45,693 nt of DNA from Candidatus Saccharimonadota bacterium (GCA_029288275.1 JARIHM010000085.1:1-45693); one strand, 5' to 3'. Positions 30,117 to 37,863 are shown, counted from the first letter of the stretch. Notes: a model not told the origin generated them from the sequence alone. Made by a program: numbers and translations.

Positions 30117-30144
30117 ACTATACTGATTTTTTCCACTATGTCAA
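30117..30144 (-). promoter_or_regulatory. SPFH operon promoter
   Basis: TTGACA (30144-30139), a 16-bp spacer and TATAGT (30122-30117). Confidence 0.8.
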
Positions 30145-30191
30145 TAAATTTATACCGTTCTTAGCCCAGATATGCTAAAATAGCCCGGTCC

Positions 30192-30279
30192 GGAGGGGTC
30201 GCCTAGTGGCCTATGGCGCTCGCTTGGAAAGCGAGTTGGGTGCAAGCCCTCGAGGGTTCGAATCCCTCTCCCTCCGCCA
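30192..30279 (+). tRNA. tRNA-Ser(GGA)
   Basis: This is an 88-nt class II tRNA. Acceptor GGAGGGG pairs with TCCCTCC, the anticodon stem is CTCGC/GCGAG with loop TTGGAAA, the variable arm is long, the T-arm GAGGG-TTCGAAT-CCCTC, with G73 and encoded CCA (30277-30279). A -10-like TAAAAT is at 30176-30181. No terminator follows; the GNAT gene starts 15 bases later. Confidence 0.95.
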
Positions 30280-30293
30280 GGAATTATTTTGTG

Positions 30294-30761
30294 ATGGCTA
30301 TGATATCAACTGGGATTGCACAAGCATCTGATCTAAGGGCAATCTATGAACTTGGCCAGACAGTGGCTGAGTTTGAGGTAAACGATCAGACCGTGGGATT
30401 CTGGCCTCAGGCCGTGGTAGCCGATGCCATTACAAGCACTGATGTACTCGTAATTGTGGCCCGGAATGATCGGGAAGAATTAATTGGGTTCATCATTGCA
30501 AATTTGAATAAAACGCTACGCAAAGTTCTTATTGAGAACTTGGTTGTGGCTCCGCATGCCCGGGGGCGTAAAGTAGGTGGGGTAATGCTGGCTCATCTAG
30601 TGGCAATTGTTTCGGGCTCGGGGTATGAGTACCTGGCGGCTCTTGTGCCGCTGCAGGCCGAGAGTGCACTGCGAGCCTATGGTGAGGCGGGGTTCTCCCG
30701 TGGACACAGCTTTGTGTGGCTTGATCGTACACTATCGCGGCATTTTCGGCGGTCAGGATAG
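30294..30761 (+). CDS. GNAT family N-acetyltransferase
   Basis: This 155-aa protein has the GNAT acetyl-CoA fold: LIGFIIANLNKTLRKVLIENLVVAPHARGRKVGGVMLAHLV includes the RGRKVGG pyrophosphate loop, and LQAESALRAYGEAGFSRGHSFVWLDRTL is the typical C-terminal strand-helix. The substrate is unknown. The start is ATG 30294 or 30300; no good Shine-Dalgarno site is present. It begins 15 bases after a tRNA gene and is followed 2 bases later by a methyltransferase gene, so all three may share one transcript. Confidence 0.82.
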   Translation: MAMISTGIAQASDLRAIYELGQTVAEFEVNDQTVGFWPQAVVADAITSTDVLVIVARNDREELIGFIIANLNKTLRKVLIENLVVAPHARGRKVGGVMLAHLVAIVSGSGYEYLAALVPLQAESALRAYGEAGFSRGHSFVWLDRTLSRHFRRSG

Positions 30762-30763
30762 AT

Positions 30764-31294
30764 ATGCAAGGGCTGGCAATGATACTCATAATGCTGGCCG
30801 CGATAATCTTGGCGGGGTATGGGCTGCATGGCTACTACTTGGTGCGCAACCAGGTGCCGCTGGTGCGGCTGCCCTGGCCTGCGGTACAGCCGGTGCTGCA
30901 GGCACTTGAGCCGGCGGATAATGCTGTGCTGTACGATTTAGGCTGCGGCGATGGTCGGGTTTTGCGAGCGGCCTTGGCAGCTGGAGTGTATGCGCAGGTC
31001 GTGGGTATTGAGAACAACGTAATGGCCTGGGCTTGGGCGTACCTCCGGCTAGGCCGGCGGGGACGGGTTATTTGCGGCAACCTGCTGCATCAGGATGTAT
31101 CCTCAGCCACTCGGCTGGTAGCGTATTTGAGCCCAGAGCTCATGCAGCTGCTAGAGCCGAAGCTGGTCCGCGAGCTGCCAGCTGGTGCGCGGCTGGTATC
31201 GGTGCAGTTTCCCCTGGCACGGCCGGCCAGCCGCATAATTGAGCTGCCGGATGCTCCAGCACATGCTCAAAGGCTCTATGTGTATGATTTTTAA
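30764..31294 (+). CDS. Membrane-anchored class I SAM methyltransferase
   Basis: This 176-aa protein has an N-terminal membrane helix (about 4-24) followed by a Rossmann methyltransferase core with motif I VLYDLGCGDGRVL (about 56-68) and acidic motif II GIENN. The core is short and the C-terminal part is reduced, so the substrate cannot be guessed. ATG 30764 follows the GNAT stop by 2 bases, so translation is coupled. Confidence 0.8.
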   Translation: MQGLAMILIMLAAIILAGYGLHGYYLVRNQVPLVRLPWPAVQPVLQALEPADNAVLYDLGCGDGRVLRAALAAGVYAQVVGIENNVMAWAWAYLRLGRRGRVICGNLLHQDVSSATRLVAYLSPELMQLLEPKLVRELPAGARLVSVQFPLARPASRIIELPDAPAHAQRLYVYDF

Positions 31295-31320
31295 TCTACA
31301 ATAGAGTCAGGAAAACGCTT

Positions 31321-32478
31321 ATGCCTAAAACAATTACCACAGCTCAAGATATCGCTACACTGGGAACGATCCTGGGCGTGTGGGCGCATCCGGACGATGA
31401 ATCGTTCGTGGCGGCCGGTATCCTGGCTACCGCTGCTCGCAACGGCCAGACGGTAGTGTGCGCCACTGCGACGGAAGGCGAGGCGGGCATTCAAGATATC
31501 ACCAAATGGCCAGCCGAGACTCTTGGCGCCACCCGGGTGGCCGAACTGCGGGCGGCACTGGCGGTTTTGGGCGTAGAGCAACACGTGTGGCTGGGGTACC
31601 CAGACGGGGGCTGTGCTGAAATTAGTCAAGCCAAGGCCGTTGCGGGTATCCGTTCCCTGTTGCGGCGGTTCCAGCCTGATACGGTTATCACCTTTGGTCC
31701 TGACGGTCTTACGGGCCACCCGGATCACTGTGCGGTATCACGTTGGGCCACGTTGGCGGCTGGCTCGGTACGGCCGCGGCCGCGCTTGTTTTACGCCGTT
31801 CACACCCCCGAGCAGCACGAGCACTTTAAACCGGCCGATGCGCGCCTCAATATCTTTTTCAACATTGATCAGCCACCGCTGCGGGCGGCCGAAAACTGCG
31901 TCATCGCCTATGAACTGCCGCGCGACATTATGGCACTCAAGCATCAAGCGTTTAAGGTAATGCCCTCGCAAACGCAGAAATTGTTGCGTGTGCTAACTCC
32001 ACGGGCCTTTTATCGCGCCTTTGGGGCCGAATATTTTGTAGAATATAATCCTCAGGAGGACGAGCCCATGACTGATAGCGATACTATGAAGCACCAACCC
32101 GAATCCTACTGGAAAGGCAAGCTGACACCCGAGCAATATCATATTATGCGCGAAAAAGGCACGGAGGTGCCGTGGACGGGTATTTACGTGGACAACCACG
32201 CGTCGGGTATGTATCGGTGCGCGGCTTGCGGCCAGGAGCTATTCTCGAGTGAGACAAAATTCGACAGCGGTTCTGGCTGGCCGAGCTTTTATGATGTAGC
32301 GGCCACCGGGCGAGTAGAACTGCACGAGGATAGTTCGGCCGGCCTGCAGCGCACCGAAGTAACTTGTGCGAACTGTGGCGCGCACTTGGGCCATGTATTC
32401 CCTGACGGCCCGGCTGATAAGACCGGTCAGCGCTATTGTATTAACTCGGCGGCGCTCGATTTTAAGGCTGCCAAGTGA
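31321..32478 (+). CDS. PIG-L deacetylase fused in frame to MsrB
   Basis: This 385-aa open frame joins two enzymes. Residues 1-245 are a PIG-L/LmbE-type zinc de-N-acetylase, with the metal motif AHPDDES (22-28) and GHPDHCAV (about 138-145). Residues about 250-385 are peptide-methionine (R)-S-oxide reductase MsrB, with CAACG..CANCGAHLGHVF zinc cysteines, GWPSF and the catalytic Cys in RYCINSAAL. The join lacks a stop codon. MsrB also has its own ATG (32068), AGGAGG site and promoter, so it may be made separately as well. The first ATG 31321 follows TACAAT (31297-31302) with a short leader. The next gene overlaps the end by 4 bases. Confidence 0.88.
   Translation: MPKTITTAQDIATLGTILGVWAHPDDESFVAAGILATAARNGQTVVCATATEGEAGIQDITKWPAETLGATRVAELRAALAVLGVEQHVWLGYPDGGCAEISQAKAVAGIRSLLRRFQPDTVITFGPDGLTGHPDHCAVSRWATLAAGSVRPRPRLFYAVHTPEQHEHFKPADARLNIFFNIDQPPLRAAENCVIAYELPRDIMALKHQAFKVMPSQTQKLLRVLTPRAFYRAFGAEYFVEYNPQEDEPMTDSDTMKHQPESYWKGKLTPEQYHIMREKGTEVPWTGIYVDNHASGMYRCAACGQELFSSETKFDSGSGWPSFYDVAATGRVELHEDSSAGLQRTEVTCANCGAHLGHVFPDGPADKTGQRYCINSAALDFKAAK
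32021..32059 (+). promoter_or_regulatory. Internal promoter and ribosome binding site before MsrB
   Basis: TTGGGG (32021-32026), a 17-bp spacer and a perfect TATAAT (32044-32049) lie inside the fused frame, followed by AGGAGG (32054-32059), 8 bases and the in-frame ATG 32068. Confidence 0.6.
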
Positions 32479-33311
32479 CGCTACCCGAGCAACAAGGACC
32501 TTCTGAGCGTCAAGCCGACCGGCCCGGCGCTGTCTTTGATCGTGATCTAGAATTGGTCGAATCATTACCTGAGCCGGAGCGTGGCCGGTATGCGCTGGAT
32601 ATTTTCGAAGAAGTGAGAGGTGACCAGATTTCTTCACTCTATCGAGGCGAACGTGATTTACCAATAACGAACGGTCGAGAGACCTGGATGCAGCAGTACT
32701 ATCTGTATGACATCGGCAGCTCAACGCCCGGCGAAGATATTCATACCATTCGTCCTGGCTACAGCGATAACTATCCGCTTACGGTAACGCCGGAGCATGC
32801 CTTTGGTAAGGTGGCCCAGGGCATGATGGTGGTGATTGACCGCGACCGAGGCCCTTACCTGCATATAGGCGCCAGTGAATGCAGCGCTCTGATTGCCGTC
32901 CAGCCAGACAAGCTCTGGGTGGCGCATGTGTCATACTCAATGACAATTGCAGCCGAGCAAGTAGTAGAACAGATGCGCCAGGCTGGTGTAACAGCAGACC
33001 AGCTCTATGCCGTGGCCTCGGTTGGGGCCTACCAGGAGCAAATGGCTGCGGCTCGCTCGGGTGAGTTTGCTAGACGCTTGACTCTGGATGATTATGCTCG
33101 CTTAGGCGTGGCGCCTGATCATCTGGCTAGCTTCGAGTGGTCAGTTGATCCTGATAACCCAAACATTAATCACAACCTGGCACGGATCCTCGTGAGTAAT
33201 CAATCGGCCTATGTGAAGCTGGCCGACTATCGAAGCGAGTTGCAGGCCGGTTTCATGCGTGATGAACAGATCGGCCCCGATCGTGAGCTCGTGCTAGAAT
33301 GGCCTCGATGA
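32475..33311 (+). CDS. Hypothetical protein with CheD/YfiH-like Cys-His pattern
   Basis: This 278-aa protein is not recognised by name. The central segment LHIGASECSALIAVQPDKLWVAHVSYSM (about 129-156) resembles the Cys and His motif layout of the CNF1/YfiH/CheD cysteine-hydrolase fold (Gly-x-Ser-x-Cys ... Val-Ala-His). This is a weak inference. It starts with GTG 32475 overlapping the TGA of the MsrB frame (GTGA) and ends in an ATGA overlap with the MutY-like gene, so it is the middle of a coupled three-gene run. Confidence 0.65.
   Translation: MTLPEQQGPSERQADRPGAVFDRDLELVESLPEPERGRYALDIFEEVRGDQISSLYRGERDLPITNGRETWMQQYYLYDIGSSTPGEDIHTIRPGYSDNYPLTVTPEHAFGKVAQGMMVVIDRDRGPYLHIGASECSALIAVQPDKLWVAHVSYSMTIAAEQVVEQMRQAGVTADQLYAVASVGAYQEQMAAARSGEFARRLTLDDYARLGVAPDHLASFEWSVDPDNPNINHNLARILVSNQSAYVKLADYRSELQAGFMRDEQIGPDRELVLEWPR
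33295..33300 (+). promoter_or_regulatory. -10 box before the MutY-like gene
   Basis: TAGAAT at 33295-33300, 7 bases before ATG 33308, inside the end of the previous gene. It allows a leaderless transcript in addition to readthrough from upstream. Confidence 0.5.
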
Positions 33312-34105
33312 CCAATCCGCGGCTGCAAGAATTTCGCGACACTATCTGGAATTTCTATCACGATCACGGCCGTGATCTGCCTTGGCGCCATGATCCCACG
33401 CCATATCAGGTGCTTATTAGTGAGGTGATGCTGCAGCAGACGCAGGTAAGCCGGGTGCTGGTGAAGTACGCCGAGTGGATGCGGACGTTTTCGGACTTTG
33501 AAACTCTGGCCCGTGCGAGCGTGGCCGAGGTGTTGACGGCTTGGCAGGGCCTCGGATACAACCGGCGGGCGCTCTGGCTGCAGCGGGCTACCCAGATGGT
33601 AGTGAATGACTACAGCGGAGTGCTACCGCGCGATCCATCGGTGCTCGTGATGCTGCCGGGCATTGGGCCTAATACCGCCGGGAGCATCGCGGCCTTTGCC
33701 TACCAGGAGCCCACGGTTTTTATTGAGACCAATATTCGGCGAGTGTTTTTGCATGAGTTCTTTGCTGATCAAGAGAGTGTGGCCGATGCCGAGCTGCGAC
33801 CACTAATTGAGGCGACCGTCGACCCGGAACACCCCCGCGAATGGTACTACGCGCTTATGGACTATGGCGCGGATCTAGCCAAGCGCGTGCCCAATCCGAA
33901 CCGCCGTAGTAAACATTACAATGTTCAGGGTAAGTTTGAGGGTAGCGTACGTCAGATCCGGGGCGAGGTACTGCGCCAGCTGCTGGAACGGCCCCGAAGA
34001 CTGGGCGAGTTTGAGGTCGCCGATGAACGGTTGGCGGCCGTTTTGGCGGCGCTCGTGAAAGAAGGTTTTGCTGTGCAGGAGGGCGATATTTATCGCCTTC
34101 ACTAG
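33308..34105 (+). CDS. MutY-like adenine DNA glycosylase lacking the Fe-S cluster
   Basis: This 265-aa HhH-GPD base-excision enzyme has the start LPWRHDPTPYQVLISEVMLQQTQVSRV, which includes the catalytic Glu, and the helix-hairpin-helix LPGIGPNTAGSIAAFAY. The MutY DGN motif with catalytic Asp is replaced by IETNIRRVF (Glu), and the four-Cys Fe-S loop and the C-terminal 8-oxoG-recognition domain are absent. It may still act on mispaired adenine or have shifted substrate. ATG 33308 is favoured by an ATGA overlap with the previous gene and by TAGAAT 7 bases upstream; an ATG at 33299 would sit on that -10. Confidence 0.85.
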   Translation: MTNPRLQEFRDTIWNFYHDHGRDLPWRHDPTPYQVLISEVMLQQTQVSRVLVKYAEWMRTFSDFETLARASVAEVLTAWQGLGYNRRALWLQRATQMVVNDYSGVLPRDPSVLVMLPGIGPNTAGSIAAFAYQEPTVFIETNIRRVFLHEFFADQESVADAELRPLIEATVDPEHPREWYYALMDYGADLAKRVPNPNRRSKHYNVQGKFEGSVRQIRGEVLRQLLERPRRLGEFEVADERLAAVLAALVKEGFAVQEGDIYRLH

Positions 34106-34191
34106 TTCTGGTCCATAAAGGATGACACCTCTGGCAAACTCCGGTAATATCAGGCAGGCTACGTGTTGTCGACCTGTGCGAAGGAGCCGCA

Positions 34192-34374
34192 GTGGGCAAT
34201 GTACCGAAGAAGGACGAGATCTGGGTCCACAACCTATCTGGTCAAGAGTTTAAAATCGTGAGCGTGAGCGAGGAAGAAGTGAGATTCCGCGGGCTCTACC
34301 GTAGTTCTGCTCGTCCGCTCCGCAAGCCGCTGCAAGAGTTTCTCGTTCATTACAGCAAGAAATTAAAAAAGTAG
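34192..34374 (+). CDS. Small basic beta-barrel-like protein
   Basis: This 60-aa protein (DEIWVHNLSGQEFKIVSVSEEEVRFRGLY, then a basic tail ending YSKKLKK) looks like an SH3- or KOW-like small barrel with RNA-binding potential. No family is recognised. GTG 34192 follows AAGGAG. A -10-like TAATAT lies near 34145. Confidence 0.6.
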   Translation: MGNVPKKDEIWVHNLSGQEFKIVSVSEEEVRFRGLYRSSARPLRKPLQEFLVHYSKKLKK

Positions 34375-34394
34375 AGCTGAGCCAGCGATTACAA

Positions 34395-34425
34395 TGTGGA
34401 CCTACGGCCGATTGCCGTGGGTCCA
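34395..34425 (+). terminator. Hairpin after the 34192 gene
   Basis: GTGGACC..ACGGC pairs with GCCGT..GGTCCAC. There is no T run. Confidence 0.55.
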
Positions 34426-34452
34426 CCCTAAGGAATGATAAGCTAGAACCGT

Positions 34453-34848
34453 ATGGCCGGATATTCTGAACGACCGTTAATTGAAAAACTAGGCGTGCGG
34501 GCTGAAGCCCGGACGATCATTTTGCGTGCGCCCAAAGGCTACCTTGAGCTTATGCCCGAGCTGCCTGAGCGCGCTCAGATGGTGACACGGCTGGCTGGTC
34601 TATTCGATTTTATGCAATACTTTGCTACCAGCACCGAGCAGCTGGAGGCCGTGTTGCCAAATTTGGTGCGGCATCTACAATCGGACGGCATGCTGTGGAT
34701 TAGCTGGGCCAAGCGCACCTCGCCACTGCATACAGGGCTGGCCGAACCAGCGGTACGGCGACTGGGCCTAGCGACTGGTCTGGTAGACGTTAAAGTGGCC
34801 GCCCTGACCGATGATTGGTCGGGGCTCAAATTCGTGTATCGATCCTAG
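34453..34848 (+). CDS. DUF3052 family protein
   Basis: This 131-aa protein matches the DUF3052 pattern: AGYSERPLIEKLGVRAEARTIILRAPKGYLELMPELP, a central Asp-Phe-x-Gln segment, LQSDGMLWISWAKRTS and the conserved end GLVDVKVAALTDDWSGLKFVYR. The biochemical role of the family is unknown; the fold resembles a reduced Rossmann/methyltransferase-like domain (inference). ATG 34453 has no Shine-Dalgarno site. TAAGCT at 34439-34444 ends 8 bases before it, so it may be leaderless. Confidence 0.82.
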   Translation: MAGYSERPLIEKLGVRAEARTIILRAPKGYLELMPELPERAQMVTRLAGLFDFMQYFATSTEQLEAVLPNLVRHLQSDGMLWISWAKRTSPLHTGLAEPAVRRLGLATGLVDVKVAALTDDWSGLKFVYRS

Positions 34849-34928
34849 ACTTTATTTTTTATATATTGTATAGTATTTTTCGACTACGATTGTGTGGTCG
34901 CTCATTCCAACCCAGAGAAGGGATTCTC

Positions 34929-35447
34929 ATGAGCGCAACGACTCACTTGCCGGCGGTTGTGACCGAAGCAGGCGGGGCACTGGTAAGCGTTCTCAGCTGG
35001 ACTCAGTACACCGAATTGTCGCCCCAGGTGACCTATGCCCTGGGCCGGCTGGTGGGCGAGCACCCTGACCTCAACACCGAGCAGCGTGTGGATCTGCTGG
35101 CCGATATGGCCCACCACCACGGGTCTTCGTTCGATGCGGAGTTCCTGGAGCTGCTCGAAGAGTACACGCCGGAGCTGGTTCACCTGGCCATCGACACTCT
35201 GTACGAATGCGCTTACCGTGATCGTCAGGGTGGCAAGATGGCCGACCTGGAGGGTCTGGCCAAGTTCATTCAGGCTGCTGGTGAGTACGGCCGCGAGCTG
35301 ACGACCGTTCATGGCGTCAGCGTGTTGCTGGAACGCCTGGGTGGTCTGGAAGTGGTGGTTGAGTACTCACTCACCGAGATCGAGCAAGCGCTCGATGGTT
35401 TGGACGAAGCCGACAGCAGGGGAGGGTATGTTGAGGAGCTCATTTGA
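34929..35447 (+). CDS. Helical hypothetical protein coupled to the J-domain gene
   Basis: This 172-aa acidic, mostly helical protein (QVTYALGRLVGEHPDLNTEQRVDLLADMAHHHGSSFDAEFLELLEEYTPELVHLAIDTLYECAY) is of unknown function. The segment FDAEFLELLEEY..ELVHLAIDTLYE is loosely like the helical repeats at 26587-27561. ATG 34929 follows GAAGGGA. A likely -10 TATAGT is near 34870. Its 3' end overlaps the J-domain gene start by 20 bases. Confidence 0.7.
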   Translation: MSATTHLPAVVTEAGGALVSVLSWTQYTELSPQVTYALGRLVGEHPDLNTEQRVDLLADMAHHHGSSFDAEFLELLEEYTPELVHLAIDTLYECAYRDRQGGKMADLEGLAKFIQAAGEYGRELTTVHGVSVLLERLGGLEVVVEYSLTEIEQALDGLDEADSRGGYVEELI

Positions 35448-36348
35448 GATCCTAGGAGTACCTCGAGGACTGGTGCGCCGGGCCCTTGAGGCCGATGCGC
35501 TGGACACGCTTGCATCGGTTATCAAGCGTTATCACCGTGTCCTCTTGCACGAATACCATCCCGACCAGCCTACGGGTGATGCTCAACTGCTGGATGAGGT
35601 GGTCAAAGTCTACAAGCAGCTCCAGGACCCAATCGCGCTAAAGTTTGAGGCTGAGCTCTACGTGAAGGATGGCCTGGCGCCCAAGACCGCTGCGGCCAGC
35701 TCGAAGCGTCAAGCTCAGCGCGATGACCGTGTTCGCGAAGCCCTGGAGACAATGCTTCTGGTTGTGGACCAGCAGTGCATCCTGGGCGCTTCCGGGCCGG
35801 TGCGGTTCTTTGTCGGACTGGACGTCTCGGGCTCGGACTTTAGCGGGAGCTACGAGGAAGGCCTGGCCGGAGAGCTGAGCGCCCATGCGCTCACTCTGGC
35901 GCGGACTCTGCCCATAGCCGACCCGACTGGGCTTGACGGGGCTGATAAGCTGGTCTTCGATGGCCGTCCTGAGTTCGATATCCAGGAGAACCTCTGGCGC
36001 GACGTTGCTTTCGTTAACCCAGAGGTTAATTCCGAGAGCCGCAGCTGGCTTCACCGCCAGACGGTGCCGCTTCCTAGCGATATCAGGCTGGCTGGGGCAG
36101 TGGCCAAGGGGCTGGCGGCGGATCTGTGGGTATCGCTGTACGGAGCGCGTGGTTCCGGTCCGTCGGCTAGAGGCGCGCTCCCTGGCGGCCGGCTCCAAGG
36201 CTTAGCCTGGGCGCCGTTTGGCCAGTGTTGGTGGGCGCCGTTGTTGCAACCGCGGGCTGCCCTGGGCGATCATCTGGTCCTCGTGAGGGATGGCGAATCC
36301 CCGCTCTACACATTGACGGGCCGGCTCTTAGCCTGCGAGCCAATGTAG
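35428..36348 (+). CDS. J-domain protein
   Basis: This 306-aa protein begins with a J domain: FEILGVPRGLVRRALEADAL, KRYHRVLLHEYHPDQPTGD with the obligatory HPD at 44-46, and VVKVYKQLQDPIALKFE. J domains activate the ATPase of DnaK. The remaining ~230 residues have no recognised fold and no G/F or zinc-finger region, so this is a specialised class C type co-chaperone. ATG 35428 follows GGGGAGGG and overlaps the previous gene, implying coupled synthesis and perhaps a client or partner relation. A strong terminator follows. Confidence 0.78.
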   Translation: MLRSSFEILGVPRGLVRRALEADALDTLASVIKRYHRVLLHEYHPDQPTGDAQLLDEVVKVYKQLQDPIALKFEAELYVKDGLAPKTAAASSKRQAQRDDRVREALETMLLVVDQQCILGASGPVRFFVGLDVSGSDFSGSYEEGLAGELSAHALTLARTLPIADPTGLDGADKLVFDGRPEFDIQENLWRDVAFVNPEVNSESRSWLHRQTVPLPSDIRLAGAVAKGLAADLWVSLYGARGSGPSARGALPGGRLQGLAWAPFGQCWWAPLLQPRAALGDHLVLVRDGESPLYTLTGRLLACEPM

Positions 36349-36354
36349 CACGTG

Positions 36355-36390
36355 GCCCCCTGTCGTAATGCGACAGGGGGCTTTCCTTTT
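36355..36390 (+). terminator. Terminator of the J-domain operon
   Basis: GCCCCCTGTCG pairs with CGACAGGGGGC, followed by TTTCCTTTT. Confidence 0.85.
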
Positions 36391-36432
36391 GGTCCTGTGC
36401 TCGGTACAGTGCTTAGGTAACGGCAAATCTTC

Positions 36433-37431
36433 ATGTACGAATCGCTCCACAATCATACAACTGCCTCGGACGGCGCTCAGACGTATGCCGAAGTACTAGC
36501 TACGGCCGCGACCGCCGGTTTCGGCGTGATGGCTTTTACTGATCATGACATGCTACCAAGCCACGCTGAGCTGACGGCGCTCAAGGCTTACACGGGGCCG
36601 GTTAAGTGGTTGATCGGCTGCGAAATTTCGAGCGGTTTGCCGCGGGAACTAGGCGGTGGTGTGGCCAGCATGTTTCATATTTTGGGCCTCTTTACCGATC
36701 CGACCAATCAAGCATTACGGGAGCATTGCCGTCAGGCGTTGGCCGCCCGTACCGAGCGTATGGAGCGCATTGTGGCTAATCTGCGCGGTCTCGGTTTTAC
36801 CATTAGTGTGGATGACTGCCTGCGTGCTTCGGGTGGCGAGAGCGTGGGCCGGCCACATATTGTGAAAGCGCTGGGTGCCTACCCGGCGAATGCCGTCATT
36901 ATGGCCGACATCAAGGCTCAAATGGAGGCAGCGGCTGTCACCAACGCCAGCGTGGCCATGGACTATATGCGCATGCTAGAGCGTGATCCCAGCGATTATC
37001 CTTACCGGCTCTTCCTGAGCGACGACGCCTTTATCCCCGGTGTGTACGTTGATTATTTGTACTCAATCGACATGGACGCTAGCGTAACATTGATCCGCGA
37101 GGCCGGTGGCATGGCCATTTTGGCGCATTGGCCAACCATTAAGCGTAAGGTTAATGCCCAGATGGTGGAGCAATTCTTGCGCGATGGCCGCCTCGACGGC
37201 GTGGAGCTACGCAGCGGCTTCTTTGATAGCGAAGTGGAAAGTGCGGCTCGCCAGCTGACCGCCATGGCCGAACGTACCAACGCCATCACCACCTTTGGCA
37301 TCGACGGCCACCGCGAGGAAGACATCCTGCGCTTTGGCCGCGATGCGCTACTGGCCAACCAAACGATTGGCCAAACGGCTCAACTAATTGAGCGCTTGCA
37401 GCCCGATTTGAGCTGGAGTAATCTGAGTTAG
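36433..37431 (+). CDS. PHP-domain phosphoesterase
   Basis: This 332-aa metal-dependent phosphoesterase is of the PHP family. Metal ligands appear in LHNHTTASDG (HxH), FTDHDML, GCEIS, ILAHWP and the C-terminal GIDGHREED. A long insertion with GRPHIVKAL matches YciV/RNase AM-like members that act on 3',5'-nucleotides or RNA 5' ends, but the exact substrate is not readable. There is no Shine-Dalgarno site before ATG 36433; TACAGT at 36405-36410 is a likely -10, giving a short leader. Confidence 0.85.
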   Translation: MYESLHNHTTASDGAQTYAEVLATAATAGFGVMAFTDHDMLPSHAELTALKAYTGPVKWLIGCEISSGLPRELGGGVASMFHILGLFTDPTNQALREHCRQALAARTERMERIVANLRGLGFTISVDDCLRASGGESVGRPHIVKALGAYPANAVIMADIKAQMEAAAVTNASVAMDYMRMLERDPSDYPYRLFLSDDAFIPGVYVDYLYSIDMDASVTLIREAGGMAILAHWPTIKRKVNAQMVEQFLRDGRLDGVELRSGFFDSEVESAARQLTAMAERTNAITTFGIDGHREEDILRFGRDALLANQTIGQTAQLIERLQPDLSWSNLS

Positions 37432-37460
37432 CCCGAGTTCTCTCACGAGAGGTGCCTTCG

Positions 37461-37622
37461 GTGGCTCGCAAGAAAAAAGGAAAAAAGACGGGCTTTAAGT
37501 GTAGTAGCTGCACGCACGACGTTTATGCGTGCGGCGTAAGCGGCAATAATCATACCGACTGTAGTAACTGTAATGGCAAGCTGGTTGTCTGCGCCAACCG
37601 AAAGTGTAGTACTAACAGGTGA
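37461..37622 (+). CDS. Small Cys-rich zinc-binding-type protein
   Basis: This 53-aa protein starts with a Lys-rich segment (ARKKKGKKTGFK) and then has cysteines at 14, 17, 24, 34, 37, 44 and 49. The layout, C-x2-C-x6-C-x9-C-x2-C-x6-C-x4-C, is two related halves (CSSCTHDVYAC and CSNCNGKLVVC). It likely folds around one or two zinc ions and contacts nucleic acid through its basic end. GTG 37461 follows AGAGG at a 9-10 base spacing. No family is recognised. Confidence 0.6.
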   Translation: MARKKKGKKTGFKCSSCTHDVYACGVSGNNHTDCSNCNGKLVVCANRKCSTNR

Positions 37623-37631
37623 TTTCTACCG

Positions 37632-37660
37632 TTGCGCACGATCGTTTCGCCTGATATAAC
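37632..37660 (+). promoter_or_regulatory. Promoter of the 37706 operon
   Basis: TTGCGC (37632-37637), a 17-bp spacer and TATAAC (37655-37660). Confidence 0.65.
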
Positions 37661-37705
37661 ATCCTAGCAAGGGGAGACCCTAGTCCTTCTTGAGAGGAAA
37701 GAAAG

Positions 37706-37849
37706 ATGAGTGAGGCGGATCGACGCCAGCTTCTTCCAGCGGACCTTGGGCGGGTCTTGACTCAGCCGGCCCGTCGACGGGTTCCGCGCTCACGAGCCGC
37801 TGGCCGGCCGGAACACAAGCTTACTCCTCACAATGAGGTCAAGCGCTGA
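37706..37849 (+). CDS. Very small Arg-rich protein
   Basis: This 47-aa protein (MSEADRRQLLPADLGRVL..., central PARRRVPRSRAAGRP) is basic and probably disordered. ATG 37706 follows GAGAGG within 10 bases, and a good promoter stands 45 bases upstream. It is followed 14 bases later by the gene at 37864. Function is unknown. Confidence 0.5.
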   Translation: MSEADRRQLLPADLGRVLTQPARRRVPRSRAAGRPEHKLTPHNEVKR

Positions 37850-37863
37850 ATGGGGTGAACCAG

